Shown piece by piece: positions 37,401-48,547 of a DNA stretch of 64,000 bases. This DNA is from Anthopleura xanthogrammica (Eukaryota > Cnidaria > Anthozoa > Actiniaria > Actiniidae), in assembly GCA_964019055.1 (NCBI GenBank), contig OZ025209.1, positions 62,001 through 126,000 of the forward strand, given 5' to 3'. A model generated the notes under the pieces. It had not been told where the DNA came from. It was given only the letters and a program-made list of their open reading frames with translations, and did no database searches. The translations under genes and the position numbers were made by a program. Position 1 is the first letter of the stretch. Each line of letters begins with the position of its first letter.

Positions 37401-40400
37401 GAGATAGACGACAAGAAGAAACAGATGAAAGGATTCATCGCTAAATTAACAGAAGAAAAGGAAAAAGTCACAGAACAGTTGGATGAAATGAGGCAGCAAA
37501 AAAACAATTTAGCAGATGCTTTAGAAAATGTCTATCAAAGTAAAGAAAAACTCCAAAATAGGTTTAGTGAGGCGTTGTGCAAACAGGAGCAATACAAAAG
37601 ATCACTTGTGGAAGCCTTGGACGAAGTCAAGAACCTCAAGGAATCTCTTTGTAGAGTGGTAAACGAACACGAAACTATGAAGGAATCGCTTCTTGAGGCC
37701 AATAGAGAAGTCGAAAGACTGAAAAGCGAGCAGCAACCTCATAAAACGGAACTGGACGTCATTCCTGAGGAGGAAGACAAAGAGATGCGAGATCAGAACG
37801 AAAAAGAATTGATCAGTGAAAACCTTGCCATCGCAGATGATAAATACGAGGATGACAAAGATCCCAATAACAATAAGGACGATCTCTTGAAGATTATTGA
37901 GAGACTTAAAGAATCATTGGCTTTGTTATCCGAAGAAAAAACAAAGTTTGAAACCCGAGTAAAGATATTATTGAGTTGCAAAGAACGCATCAATGATGAC
38001 ACGGGCGATTCAACTGAGGTTAAGGAAAGCAAGGAAAGCGAGCCGCAGACCAAATGTGTCGATGAACTAAGTAACAAATCCCTTGAGTCGGGTGACAATA
38101 GCGACACTCCAAAACACAGTGAAGATACTCACATCTGCACGCAGTTGTCCAGAAATGAGATCATTTCGGAGGTTGACAAACAAGCAGTACAATTAGAAGC
38201 AATTATTGAAAAATTATCTTCCCAATTACAGTATTTTACAAGCAAATTGCGAGAACAAGACACAGTAGACAAAGAACATCTTATGGAATGGTTTGAAGTG
38301 ATATCAGCTGAAAAAGAAAAACTTGAACGGGAACTCGAATCCTCATTCAAAAACCACTTAGAACTTTTACAAGATATAGAAAAGATGAGAGATGAGAAAG
38401 AAAGAATAAAATGCCAGCTTCGAAGAGCACTCGCCATTATGGAAAGTGATCTGTGCAATGGGAAGCCAAATGAACTGGACATTAAAGAAATGAAAGAGGA
38501 TGTTGAAATGTCCACAAAACTGCAAGAAAAGGAATCGAAAGAAGATGCTGTTCCTGAAGAAGTCAATGAGCTGATAAACAAGTTACAAATGATGGTAAAG
38601 ACAAAGAATGATCGTTTGAATGACAAAGAACTTGAAATTACACAACTGTTACAGCAGACTAAAGAGTTACAAGAAGAAAATAACTCCCTGAATGAAAAAG
38701 CTGTGGAAATTCTTGAGAACAGCAAACATTTTGCCTCTTCAGAGGAGGATCTGAAAAAATCTATCACGGAAACGGAAGCTCTGGAAAAACAAGTCGAGGT
38801 GTTGTCCAACGAAGGAGCGACGTTGAAAGGAGAGGCAGATGAACGAGTACAAAGGCTGATAGAATTAGAAGAGAAGATGATAGTAACCATGGAAAAGAAG
38901 CTGGAACTTGCTGAATACGCCAAGGCTCTTAAATCCCAAAAAGACTCGTTGGAGAAGAATTGCGAACAACTGTCTCGTGAGGTGAAAGGCCTGAAAATAT
39001 CACGAGACCAACTTTTGGCGGGAAAGGGAGAACTGGACGAGAAATTGAAAACAGAGATAAAGATGTTAAAAGCCTACAAAGATAAGTCTATCGAAGAAAT
39101 ACACGAACTTAACCAACAATTAATGGATAGAAAACAAGATTTGGAAACTGTTGAAATTAAGCTTAAGTCAGAGAAAAAGGAGAGAAAAGGACTCAAGGAA
39201 TATCTCGAGAAGTCCGCGATGAGAGAAACAGAATTGCTAAATAAGACTTCAGAATTAGAGCAAAATGCTGCCAAAATAACCAAGGAGTTACAAGAATCGT
39301 CAAAGGAAAACGAAGGGCTGAATGAACTATTAAGTAAATTGATAGTTGTTTTTGAGAAAGAAATAACGGGTAAAGAGTCCGCGTGCCCTGAATCAAGCAA
39401 AAATATGGAGGCAAAGAAGAAAAAAGTGTACGAGTTACAAGAATGGATTATGCATGTGAATGACGAGTTGAAAAACCAAATAAATGAGACAAACTTTCTC
39501 AACTCGTTTGTACAGCACATGGACATTAAAATATCTGAGGTTCTTGATGAAGAAGGCATGGCAATTGAAAAAATGTCAACAGGAGCAGAAAAAGAATCTG
39601 AAGTCCCACAAAACAAAGATAACTGTGATACTATCAGATGTAAACTCGAGCGTTTGATTGAAAAACTAAAGGAACGTTTCGGTAACAACGTTAGTTATCA
39701 ATCAGAACTTGAACAAATTAGAGAAGACAACGAAAGAATTTCTAAAGAGTTAACGTCCAAATCAGAGTTTGTGCAAACGATGAGAGATTCGTATGAGCAG
39801 CTTTTACAAGAACGAAACGTGTTGGCTCAAAAGGCAGCTGAGGAAGCCATAAAAATGGAGGAAGAAAAACGAGAAACCAATGAGGCAGACGGACCACTGA
39901 CAATACACCGCCACACCTGCAACAACTGCAAGAAACTCGAAAAAGATTACGATGATCTGAATACGAAATACCTAAACATGAATAAAGAAAGCTCCGAACT
40001 TGTTGAGAAATGCCGTCACTTGAAGGAACAACTGATCCTTTTGAAGCAACAACAAGAAGATGATGAGAAGGAAGAGACAAGAAACACAAGTGAAGACCTC
40101 GTGGTGCCAGAACATGTAGAAGAATATCAGGCTAAACCTGATACATCGATGGAAAACAGCATAAAAGAAATCATGCATCAGCATCAAAGAGAAAAAAATG
40201 AGCTGAAAAGAGAAATTAAGCAGCTAGAAAATGAGTTGAATGATTCGAAGCAAGAAAAGGAAGAAATGCAGGTCTTGGTGATCAGTCTGAGGAGTGAACT
40301 AGAGAAACCCCAGCACAAAGAGCCGATGCACAAGTCTGATGATAGTGTCCAACTTCACAAAACGTTGGCTGAAAGATCAAGTAGTGTCAAAGATCTGAAC

Positions 40401-43400
40401 GAAAAGCTCGGCGTGTCTAAAAATTTTATGCGGAAAATCCTTGACGAAAATACAGACCTGAAAGAAAATGTTGTGATGTTGGAGAAAGAAGCGAAAGATA
40501 TGATGAATGAAATGGAAGTCCTGAGGGCAGAGATAGATTTGAAGAAGAGGGCACTCATCCAAGCAAAACAAGAAGCATCAATCACTGAAAGTCAGAATCA
40601 TAAACTGGAAGAAGAATTTGCCAGCCTCAAAGAACAATTAAAAACCAGAGGGAATCTTCTTACGACACTGGAAAAAGATAAAGAAACATTCAAGGTGAGT
40701 TTGCGTGAGGCTCAAAGTGAGGTCACTTCATTGAAGAAACAAAATAGCGAACTAACGGACCTTTTGAACTCTGGAGAACAAAGAAGATTGGAAACTGAAA
40801 ATCTGGTCAAAAAGTTAAAGCAGTCGTGTGATGAAATGACTGCAAAGTTTGAAAATGCTACCGCAGAGAAGAAAAGGAATGAAGAGTTGCTGGAACACGA
40901 AAAGGAACAGACAGATGAGCTGAAAGGCAAGTTAGAGAAACTAGAGTCTATGTATGAAAAGACTAAAGAAAAAGTTGAAGATTTAACAGCAGAACTTCGT
41001 AAAGATAAAGTCAGGAGGGATCGCGAAATAGGAAGTATGAAACAGGAAAATGCTAAACTATTAGCAGATGAAGGGCGCGCAGATCGTGAATATGACAGTC
41101 TACGTCAACAACTGGACGAGGAAAGACAAAAGAATGAACGTCTAGCTGAAAATTTGAAAGAACTGAACAAGGAAAAAAAACACTTGAAGAAGAACCTTCA
41201 GTTGGAGTCTGACGAAAAACTTAAGACAACAGAAGAATTAAAAGAAAACAAAAAAGAAGGCAGGCGATTATCGACCCTTACAGGTGACTTAAAATCTAAA
41301 ATAGCTAATCTTGAAGCCATCATAACCTCCGTTAAGAAAGAAAATGAACATTTCAAAGGAGAACTCGACAGAGCAAAAGAAAACAGCGCTGATCTGAGAA
41401 TCCGTTTAATTGCAGTAGATGAAGATAAGGAAGAGCTTGAAAAAACAATCGATGAGTTACGAGAAAAACGACAGAAGTTGTATGATGAGATTGACAAAAC
41501 TTTAGCTGAAAGAGATGACTTTGAAGACGAACTGATTGAAACGAAAAAGGAAATGACTAAAGAAATACAATCTCTTGTTAAAGAAAACAGACAAACAAAT
41601 GACAAACTACAACAGTTGGAGAATATAGAAATCAGTCTGCGAAAGGAACTTGAAGAATACAAACAATTGAAGGCCGCTATTGCAGAAGAAAACCAGCATT
41701 TGAAGGAGAATTTAGAAAAGGTGAAAACTGAACTTGAAACTTATCAGGCGAAAGACGTGAACACAAAACCAGAAACGACATTATCTTCATCCCAGGAAAA
41801 AGAGGATTACATCCGTCAGCTGAAAGAAGGACAGTATGAAATAAAAAAACTAACCTGTGCTCTGGAAAAAAGCAAGAAAGAGATAGATAAATTGAAATCT
41901 GAATGCCAGAAATTGAAAGAAATGGAACGTGAGGACAAAAGAGCAGTGAAGGAGGAGATGGTTGTTGCGGAGGGAATGACGTCACTGGAGGCATGTGCAG
42001 ATGTGGATAAAGCAGAGAAACAAGACGAACCATCGCTAAGTCTCGAGGAACAAATATCCAAGTACATGATAGAAAACATGAGATTACGCGCTCGCCTAGA
42101 GGAATCAGACTGTAAGTTGATGACACTTCAAGATGACCTGTATAAAATATCCAAGGAAGGGGTACAAGGTGAGCTGAAGGTAGTAACATTGCTAAGAGAA
42201 TGTAAAACTCTACGGCAAACCGTTCAAAATCACAAAGAAAAAGAAGATCACATGAAGACGGTTCTGCAGGCATCAAACAATGTTCAGGCAGAACTGAGGA
42301 GGCGCTTAAGAAATGCAGTCATCGACAAAGACAAATATGAACAAGAGTGTAGGAAGTTAATGCTGGAGAAAGGCCAGATTGAGAAGGTGACAGTAACCTC
42401 TATAGAAATGCCTGCAGTATCTCAGATTAAAGCTGAACTGGGCAGGGATCATCTTGCAAAGGCACAATCACTAGAAACTGCAAGAAAAGAAATTGTTATC
42501 CTTGAATCTCAAGTGAAAGACCTAAGAGCTCGGCCCGAGAGTAACCGACAGTTTGTTGTACAAATACTCAATGAAATATCGATTGAACTAAACAGGGCCA
42601 GGAATGTTCTAGGTTGCCTTGCCGACAGCAGCAATGAAGGTCATCCTACAGAAATGGATGTGCAGAGTACTCAGGCTGATAACCTTCGAAAAGGTGTAAG
42701 TGATTTACATAATGCTGTCGACAGACTGGAAGGCACTGTAATGATGAGAACAACAGAGAAGGATTTGTTGAAAGAACTGGGTGATGTAAAGGACGAGAAA
42801 AACGTCCTGAGCAATAAGCTGATTTATCTGCAGGAGAAACTAAACGATATCTTGGAAGAACGTCAAGTACTGGAAGATATCGGTGCAGATACTAGAAAAG
42901 AGCTGACAGCTTTGGTTTTATGCTTGTCTGCAGAACGAGAAGAGAAAATCAGCATAAGCAGCGAGCACTCCGAGATGCAGGCCAAACTACAGCAAGCTGA
43001 CAATAATGAAACAGCTCTTCTGACCAAAATAAGGAATCTTGAGCAAGAATGTGAGAAACTTTGTGAGAAAAACAGACGCTTAGAAATGAAAGTAGATGGA
43101 TTTAACACCAGCAGTGACAAAGATGAAATACTAGTTGCATGTACCCCAGCAATAGAAACACCAGGCAAAGACAAGCAAATGACTTTGGAATCGTTATGCA
43201 CAGACTATAAAAAGATTTCCGCTGTCTGCGGTCAACTGGAGAACAGAAATAAGATACTGGAGGACGAGAAAAACTCCCTGGTTGAAGAAATGTATGCATA
43301 CAAGAAGAAACTAGACACACAGAACCAAGATTTACTCGCAGAGGTAAAGAATAAAGAGCAACATTTGAAGAACATGCACCAAGAAAACAAAAAACTGTCG

Positions 43401-44459
43401 GAGATGAGGAAGACGTTAGAAGTGCAACTTCTTCATCTTGACAGGGAAGTCATGCTTTTAAAGGATCGTGTTGTTTGCTCGGAAACAGAAAAGGAACGAC
43501 TTGAAGATGCAAACCGTCAACAGCAAAATGAAATCCAAGAGATATATCTACATAGGAGCAAGGATAATGTGGTTCGTGAAAAACTTGAAAACCTTTTCTA
43601 TGAAAATACGAAACTCAAAGAACAAAAGAGGATGTTAGTTACTCGCTTACAGTCTTTGGAAAGAGACATCAAATCCCAGCTAATGGTCATAAGAAACCTA
43701 CAAAATGAGAAAGAAGAATTGAATGTGCAACTGAATAACGTTGAACTAGAGAAACGGAAGGAGGAATCGCACATAAATCATCTCACCAAGCTTCTGGATA
43801 GACAAGAAGAAAAATCGCGAAAAGAAGTAGATGAACTAACGAAGAAGTTGAAAAAACTAACACATGAAAAAGACGAACTGTGCAAGGAAAGTCCTGACCT
43901 GGACAAGATCGTAAGTGAAACATCGGAAGAAGAACATATCAAGAACAAAGGTATCATTGACAATCTGAAAGAAGAAAATGCTACTCTCGTAAAAGAAAAC
44001 AACTTACTGCGAAGAGCATGTGAGAAGTTGAAAGAAAACAGAAAAGCATCCAAGAGATTAGATTCGTCGAACATGGAACAATCACCATGCATCAGTTCCC
44101 GCCATATCCAAGGATCAAAACAATCTTCCTTCTCTTCTTTTGATCGAACATCACTTTCCATCAGTCAACACTCGTTCTCTGCAGACCAACCAGACAGAGG
44201 CAGAGATTCTACCTCACATGATTACAGCCAACAGGAAACACCTCTTGCAAATCAGACACGACGTTCATCAGGTAGAGATGCAGATGCTACGAGTATCTGT
44301 TCCCAGGAATGTTACTGCAGTCCAATATTATCCGTTGTTAACCTCTGCCCCATTGAGATACAGCAGTCAACAGACCTTAGCCCCTCACAACAATGCCCTA
44401 AATGTAGCAAGAAGAAGAAGAAGAAGACTAGCGTGGTTATCAGTGAACATTATGTGTAA
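34445..44459 (+). CDS. giant coiled-coil protein, 10-kb terminal exon (5' part not found)
   Basis: One uninterrupted frame of about 3330 codons ends at TAA 44457-44459. No in-frame ATG exists until about 34628, and AG acceptors lie at 34443-34444 (CCAACAG) and 34464-34465 (CTCCACAG), so this is the last exon of a longer gene rather than an intronless one. The product is highly charged (Lys/Glu/Leu-rich) with heptad coiled coil nearly throughout. Breaks include a Ser-rich segment (SASSPAGGRKGSS) near the start, a Thr/Pro/Ser linker near 36600-36700 and a HTCNNCKKLEKDYDDL segment near 39910. The last about 130 residues are Ser/Gln-rich, with a Cys patch (CSQECYC, CPKCSKKKKKK). I cannot name the family. 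Golgin-, CENP-E/F-, EEA1- and NUMA-like scaffolds have similar architecture, but composition alone cannot decide. Confidence 0.85.
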
Positions 44460-44640
44460 TCATACTAACTGCACTCTACTAGAATAGTGCTTCAATGAAC
44501 AGATCTCAGTCCTTCGTGTAATACAAGAATAGTAGTCATCAGTGAACATTATGTGTAATCATACTAACTGCACTCTACTAGAATAGTGCTTCAATGAACA
44601 GATCTCAGTCCTTCGTCTAATACAAGTGAATCATATACTG
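44437..44640 (+). repeat. 99-bp tandem duplication across the coiled-coil stop codon
   Basis: ATCAGTGAACATTATGTGTAA, the last codons and stop, recurs 99 bp downstream at about 44539, followed in both copies by the same CATACTAACTGCACTCTACT...CAGTCCTTCGT text. The stop is present in both copies, so the protein is unaffected. Confidence 0.9.
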
Positions 44641-44659
44641 TCTACTAGAATATTGTCTA

Positions 44660-45478
44660 TTTTATCGATGCTATACATGACTAGCAACAATTGCGCATCA
44701 GTTTAGAAATATATCAATATTCTATCAAATCAAACCAAGCTATTTTTATTTCCAATTCTCATAACTATATGTTTGAAGATATATTTTTATATTTAGATGC
44801 ATATAATATTCCACTAGATATATGGTTCGTAGTGTTTTATTTTTCATACCAATTACATGCATTATTCAAAAGCATCGATAAATATATACAGAGTTTAAAA
44901 AAATGAAAACTATCTTATCTTTGTCAATAGTTATATCAGATGAAAAACAATGAATATTAAACCCTTTAATTCTTAATAAGAAGGATTTAGATATTGACGA
45001 GACTTCAAAACGTCGCACCAAATTTGCGTTATTTGTTATTGTGATTTCAAAACCGTTTAATGTCAAGGACATCAAGACAGTTGATTGGTCGTAAATCATG
45101 GAGTGAGAAGAGTTTGCTGAATCCAGAGCAGGACAAGGACATCGCCCAATGTTTAAACTAAGGTAAGCAAGGGAAATGCATAGAGGCAAGCGAGGGTGAT
45201 GTGTTAGAGTGTAGCAAACGAAAATGCATAGAGGCAAGCGAGGGTGATGTGCTAGAGTGTAGCAAAGGAAATGCATAGAGGCAAGCGAGGGTGATGTGCT
45301 AGAGTGTAGCAAAGGAAATGCATAGAGGCAAGCGAGGGTGATGTGCTAGAGTGTAGCAAAGGAAATGCATAGAGGCAAGCGAGGGTGATGTGCTAGAATG
45401 TAGAGTAGTGCGAGGGTGATATACATGATATATATGAGAACTTGTTTTAAGTTTAGTTTTTTCACATTTCTTGTACCA
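44660..45478. other. tail-to-tail spacer with 47-bp minisatellite at 45178-45405
   Basis: Between the coiled-coil stop and the Dlish-like stop. Five copies of a 47-48 bp unit (GCATAGAGGCAAGCGAGGGT GATGTG...) start at about 45178, 45226, 45273, 45320 and 45367. The rest is AT-rich, presumably 3' UTR. Confidence 0.8.
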
Positions 45479-47365
45479 TCAAATATCAGTGATTACTGGT
45501 TCCTTGAGATATTCTTCAGGAATAAAGCCTGATCTTTTCCGATACGGTGAATACGCCCATATCCAATGCGGAACTATTTGATCTTTAAGATTAGCGTACA
45601 CATACTCGCCAGCAACAATAGTAAGATCATCAAATGCTGTTCCTTCAAAATCATACAAAGCTATCAGTTTCGAGCCTTTTAGAGAGGACTTTTTGTCGTT
45701 GCTAGAGGATGAAGATGTAGGGTCTGTGAAGGACGATTCTTTGGATTTCTTGTCTAGTGAACTTGAACTTGTAACTGTTACGTCAGAGGTGTTGATGTCG
45801 CCATTTGTGCAGGGAGAATGTACTTGTTCGTGTAGTATCTTTTTACGACACCCTACAACACATATAAAATAGATTTTAGTCTTTAATAGTTTAGTACATT
45901 GTAAAATGATAAATATGCACAGCTATTGACTTTCTTTCAGGAGGATCGAGCTATTTATAACACATGTTGCCATTTATTCCTATTCCATGGTTATTTCCAT
46001 AGCAACTGATTGTAAGATGAAAACACATGCAGACATACTTTGATCTTTCTTGCCATGTGATTGCACTTGACATATTCAAGGTTTACCTACATTTTTCTCG
46101 TGTTTGTTCTATTAACTTTTTCATAAGACCCTATCACAGTATCGCTGGATATATATTAATATACGATCTATCTTCTCTTCTTCATCAAAAGAGACAGTGT
46201 TCCTGGAGCAAATCTTGTTTTTGTAATAAAGATCATTTTTTTGTTATAGATAACTACTATGGATTCTGTTGGTTATTGTTTTTGCATGATGCATGAGTTA
46301 CTATGAACGACGTTCATCAACTATCATCACTGCTGGTCATGACGTCACTTGATATAAACATATCAGTCGAAAGACTAAAAACACTCATTTGGTAGAGTCA
46401 TTACACCGCATCTTACCTTCACAAGTGTGTGATATAACAAATGTTCTTGGAATAAAACCTTCCTCTCCATCTTCTGTTGCAACCCACAACCATTCAGGGT
46501 CCTGATCATTCAATAACATCACACTTTCTCCTCTAAGAACTCGTAAATCGTTCTCGTATCTTGCTTTATAATCATATAATACTGTCATTTGTGGACCATA
46601 AGGTCTCTTAGGAAAGTATGTCGTACGAGTAGTGTTACTACTTCCACTAGTCTTTGATTTATGATGTTGATGTTTGCCTGACTTTTTACCTCGTCTATTA
46701 ATATTCCTGTCAACACCACCATGTTCAACATCATCACTCTCTTCGAAGCTTTCTTCATAACCAGAAGTACTGGACTTTGAGTCTGTAGAGACATTGACCG
46801 TTGAGCAATAGACATAAGGTATAAATCCTTCATTGCCAGTCGAGTCTTTGACATAAACCCAATCGTGCTTTTGGTATAATATATTGACGTAATGTCCTTT
46901 ACGTACAGTCAATTCTTCGTTATCCTCAGATTTGAAGTCATGAGTAACTTTTACCCTTATATTTGCAGGTTTTGTAGGAGAAGCAGATTTTATTTTTCGC
47001 TCCACTAGAGTCTCGTGCTTGAAAGCCGTCGTTTCTTTTATTCGTACAGTTCTTTGTTGATTACTTGTTTTATTACTGGAGTCTGTTGAAGAACTTGGGC
47101 TTTTGAGAGCAGATTTGTACTCTGTTGGTGTAGAATTGTCCGTCTTTCCATTGACTGTATAAGTGTCAGGAGGAACGGGACTTTTTCCATGGAGAACTAA
47201 AACGAACAAGACTGGTTTAATGCTCCCAAAGAGTAGTTGTAATGGAGAATGTATAAAATTATGATTCGTTGCGGTTTAATGGGAAACCTTGGAATTTTGT
47301 TGGTCATTACCAAGCGACTTACCTTTCTTTTTCACAGTAAGTTGAGAGGGGCAGAGGAAGGCCAT
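45479..47365 (-). CDS. Dlish/Vamana-like protein with three SH3 domains
   Basis: Exons 47323-47365, 46417-47196, 45479-45852; 1197 nt, 398 aa. In Drosophila, Dlish is a membrane-associated adaptor linking the Fat intracellular domain and the palmitoyltransferase Approximated to the myosin Dachs in Fat/Hippo and planar-polarity signalling. The tiny first exon gives MAFLCPSQL, as in the fly protein, whose N-terminal Cys region is a palmitoylation candidate. SH3-1 is at about 95-146 (ELTVRKGHYVNILYQKHDWV), SH3-2 at about 216-268 (TVLYDYKARYENDL...PEWLWV) and SH3-3 at about 335-390 (LIALYDFEGTAFDDL, HWIWAYSPYRKRSGFIP). The HWIWAYSP wording of the last domain fits Dlish and not RIM-BP. A longer ORF start at 47209 is intronic. 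Function in this phylum is inferred. Confidence 0.85.
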
Positions 47366-48547
47366 CTTTCATCTTATATAAACCTTGTATCTTTGAAAAC
47401 GTGTAAAAAGAAAATGTTTTTTATCAGAAGCCATTGTGTGTTTGTTTTATTTTGGGCAAGCAAACAAGAATTGGTTTGGTTCATGACGAGTCAAGTCGAC
47501 ATTTGCATTTCTACGTCACATTTAAGCTTTCGCAAGTTCTTTCATAAGCCACCAGGGTCTGTTTACTCTTCTTTTAGTCTCTGACAAAATCAACCAATCA
47601 CAGTCACTCTTCACGTTATTAATACATTTTCTCGATTCTTCTTGTTTATTCAATGAACAGAAAGATTGAACATCAAAGAACTGTAGAACATCTTCACTTA
47701 CAAGTACCTTAGTGTCAAAAAATAATGAAGAAATCAAGCAGATCAAGGTTATAAGTAAAGTAAGACAGACCACAAATCACTGATATTTGCAAGTAAACTG
47801 CTAAAAATGGCTGACAACTGCTGAAGGTATTCATGACATATGCTGGCTAACCCCCTGGAATTCGATGATGGTTGGCAGCATGACACAACTCTTTCCACTG
47901 TGAGCTTAAGAGTTCAGGCTTTCGGCGCTTTCTTTTATTGTCTTGATCAGTTTTCTTGTGACAAGCCAACAGTTTTGAACCTTATTTTATTTGTATTCTA
48001 TTTAAGAAAACATTTTTCTCCAAACAAGATGAGTGTATTTTAGTGTCAGCTAACTAGGTAGACATTGTTTAGTATTCAAGTCAATATAATTTGGATGAAT
48101 TTTAATTCCAGGGACTCACTGGTAAAGTCAGTAAGTGACATGTTGGGAAAGAAAAGAAGGAATGGGTATGGCAAAGGATAAGATTGCTTGTCGATTGTGG
48201 GTAGGTCAGGATTAGAGGATCTATTGGAAGTTGTTACCTTCTTGACTGAATACTGTAGAAACATGCCTGTTTATAAGTACAAAGAACGTCAGTTGCCTTT
48301 AATTATTTCTCTTTGTATTTGGGCTGGTAGGGACGCGAGCAAAAGCTGATTGGCTCATGGTGTCTTTAAGTTCAGCCCCATGATTCTTTGTGACACAGGT
48401 TCACATTTTGATATTAAAATAGACGAATCTGATTAAGATAGGGTGTTGATTGACATGAGTTCATCCACCAGGTCAAATGAGTGGCTGATTGGCTCACGCT
48501 CAAATGTGCTGACGTGCGTTGAGTCTGAAACAGTGGAAGCAGTCAAA
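47366..48547. promoter_or_regulatory. divergent spacer, Dlish-like / PGGHG-like
   Basis: The two genes start head-to-head 1.18 kb apart, so both promoters must lie here, but I see no clear TATA box. The open frame at 47522-47773 (reverse) has no ATG and the one at 48076-48264 has no matching splice context. I reject both. Confidence 0.4.

Noticed and set aside
39074..42276. Several 100-260 aa reverse-strand frames in the coiled-coil exon
   Set aside because: Ser/Phe/Leu-rich antisense shadows of Lys/Glu-rich coding sequence.
46417..47196. Triple-SH3 gene at 45-47 kb as the 3' end of the RIM-binding protein
   Set aside because: RIMBP already has its own SH3-II, SH3-III and stop at 51661. A plus-strand gene lies between them, and the SH3 sequences fit Dlish.
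47522..47773. Reverse-strand frame with a signal-peptide-like start (VCLTLLITLICLISS)
   Set aside because: It has no ATG and a stop just upstream. The Dlish-like gene is fully explained by an ATG exon at 47323-47365.
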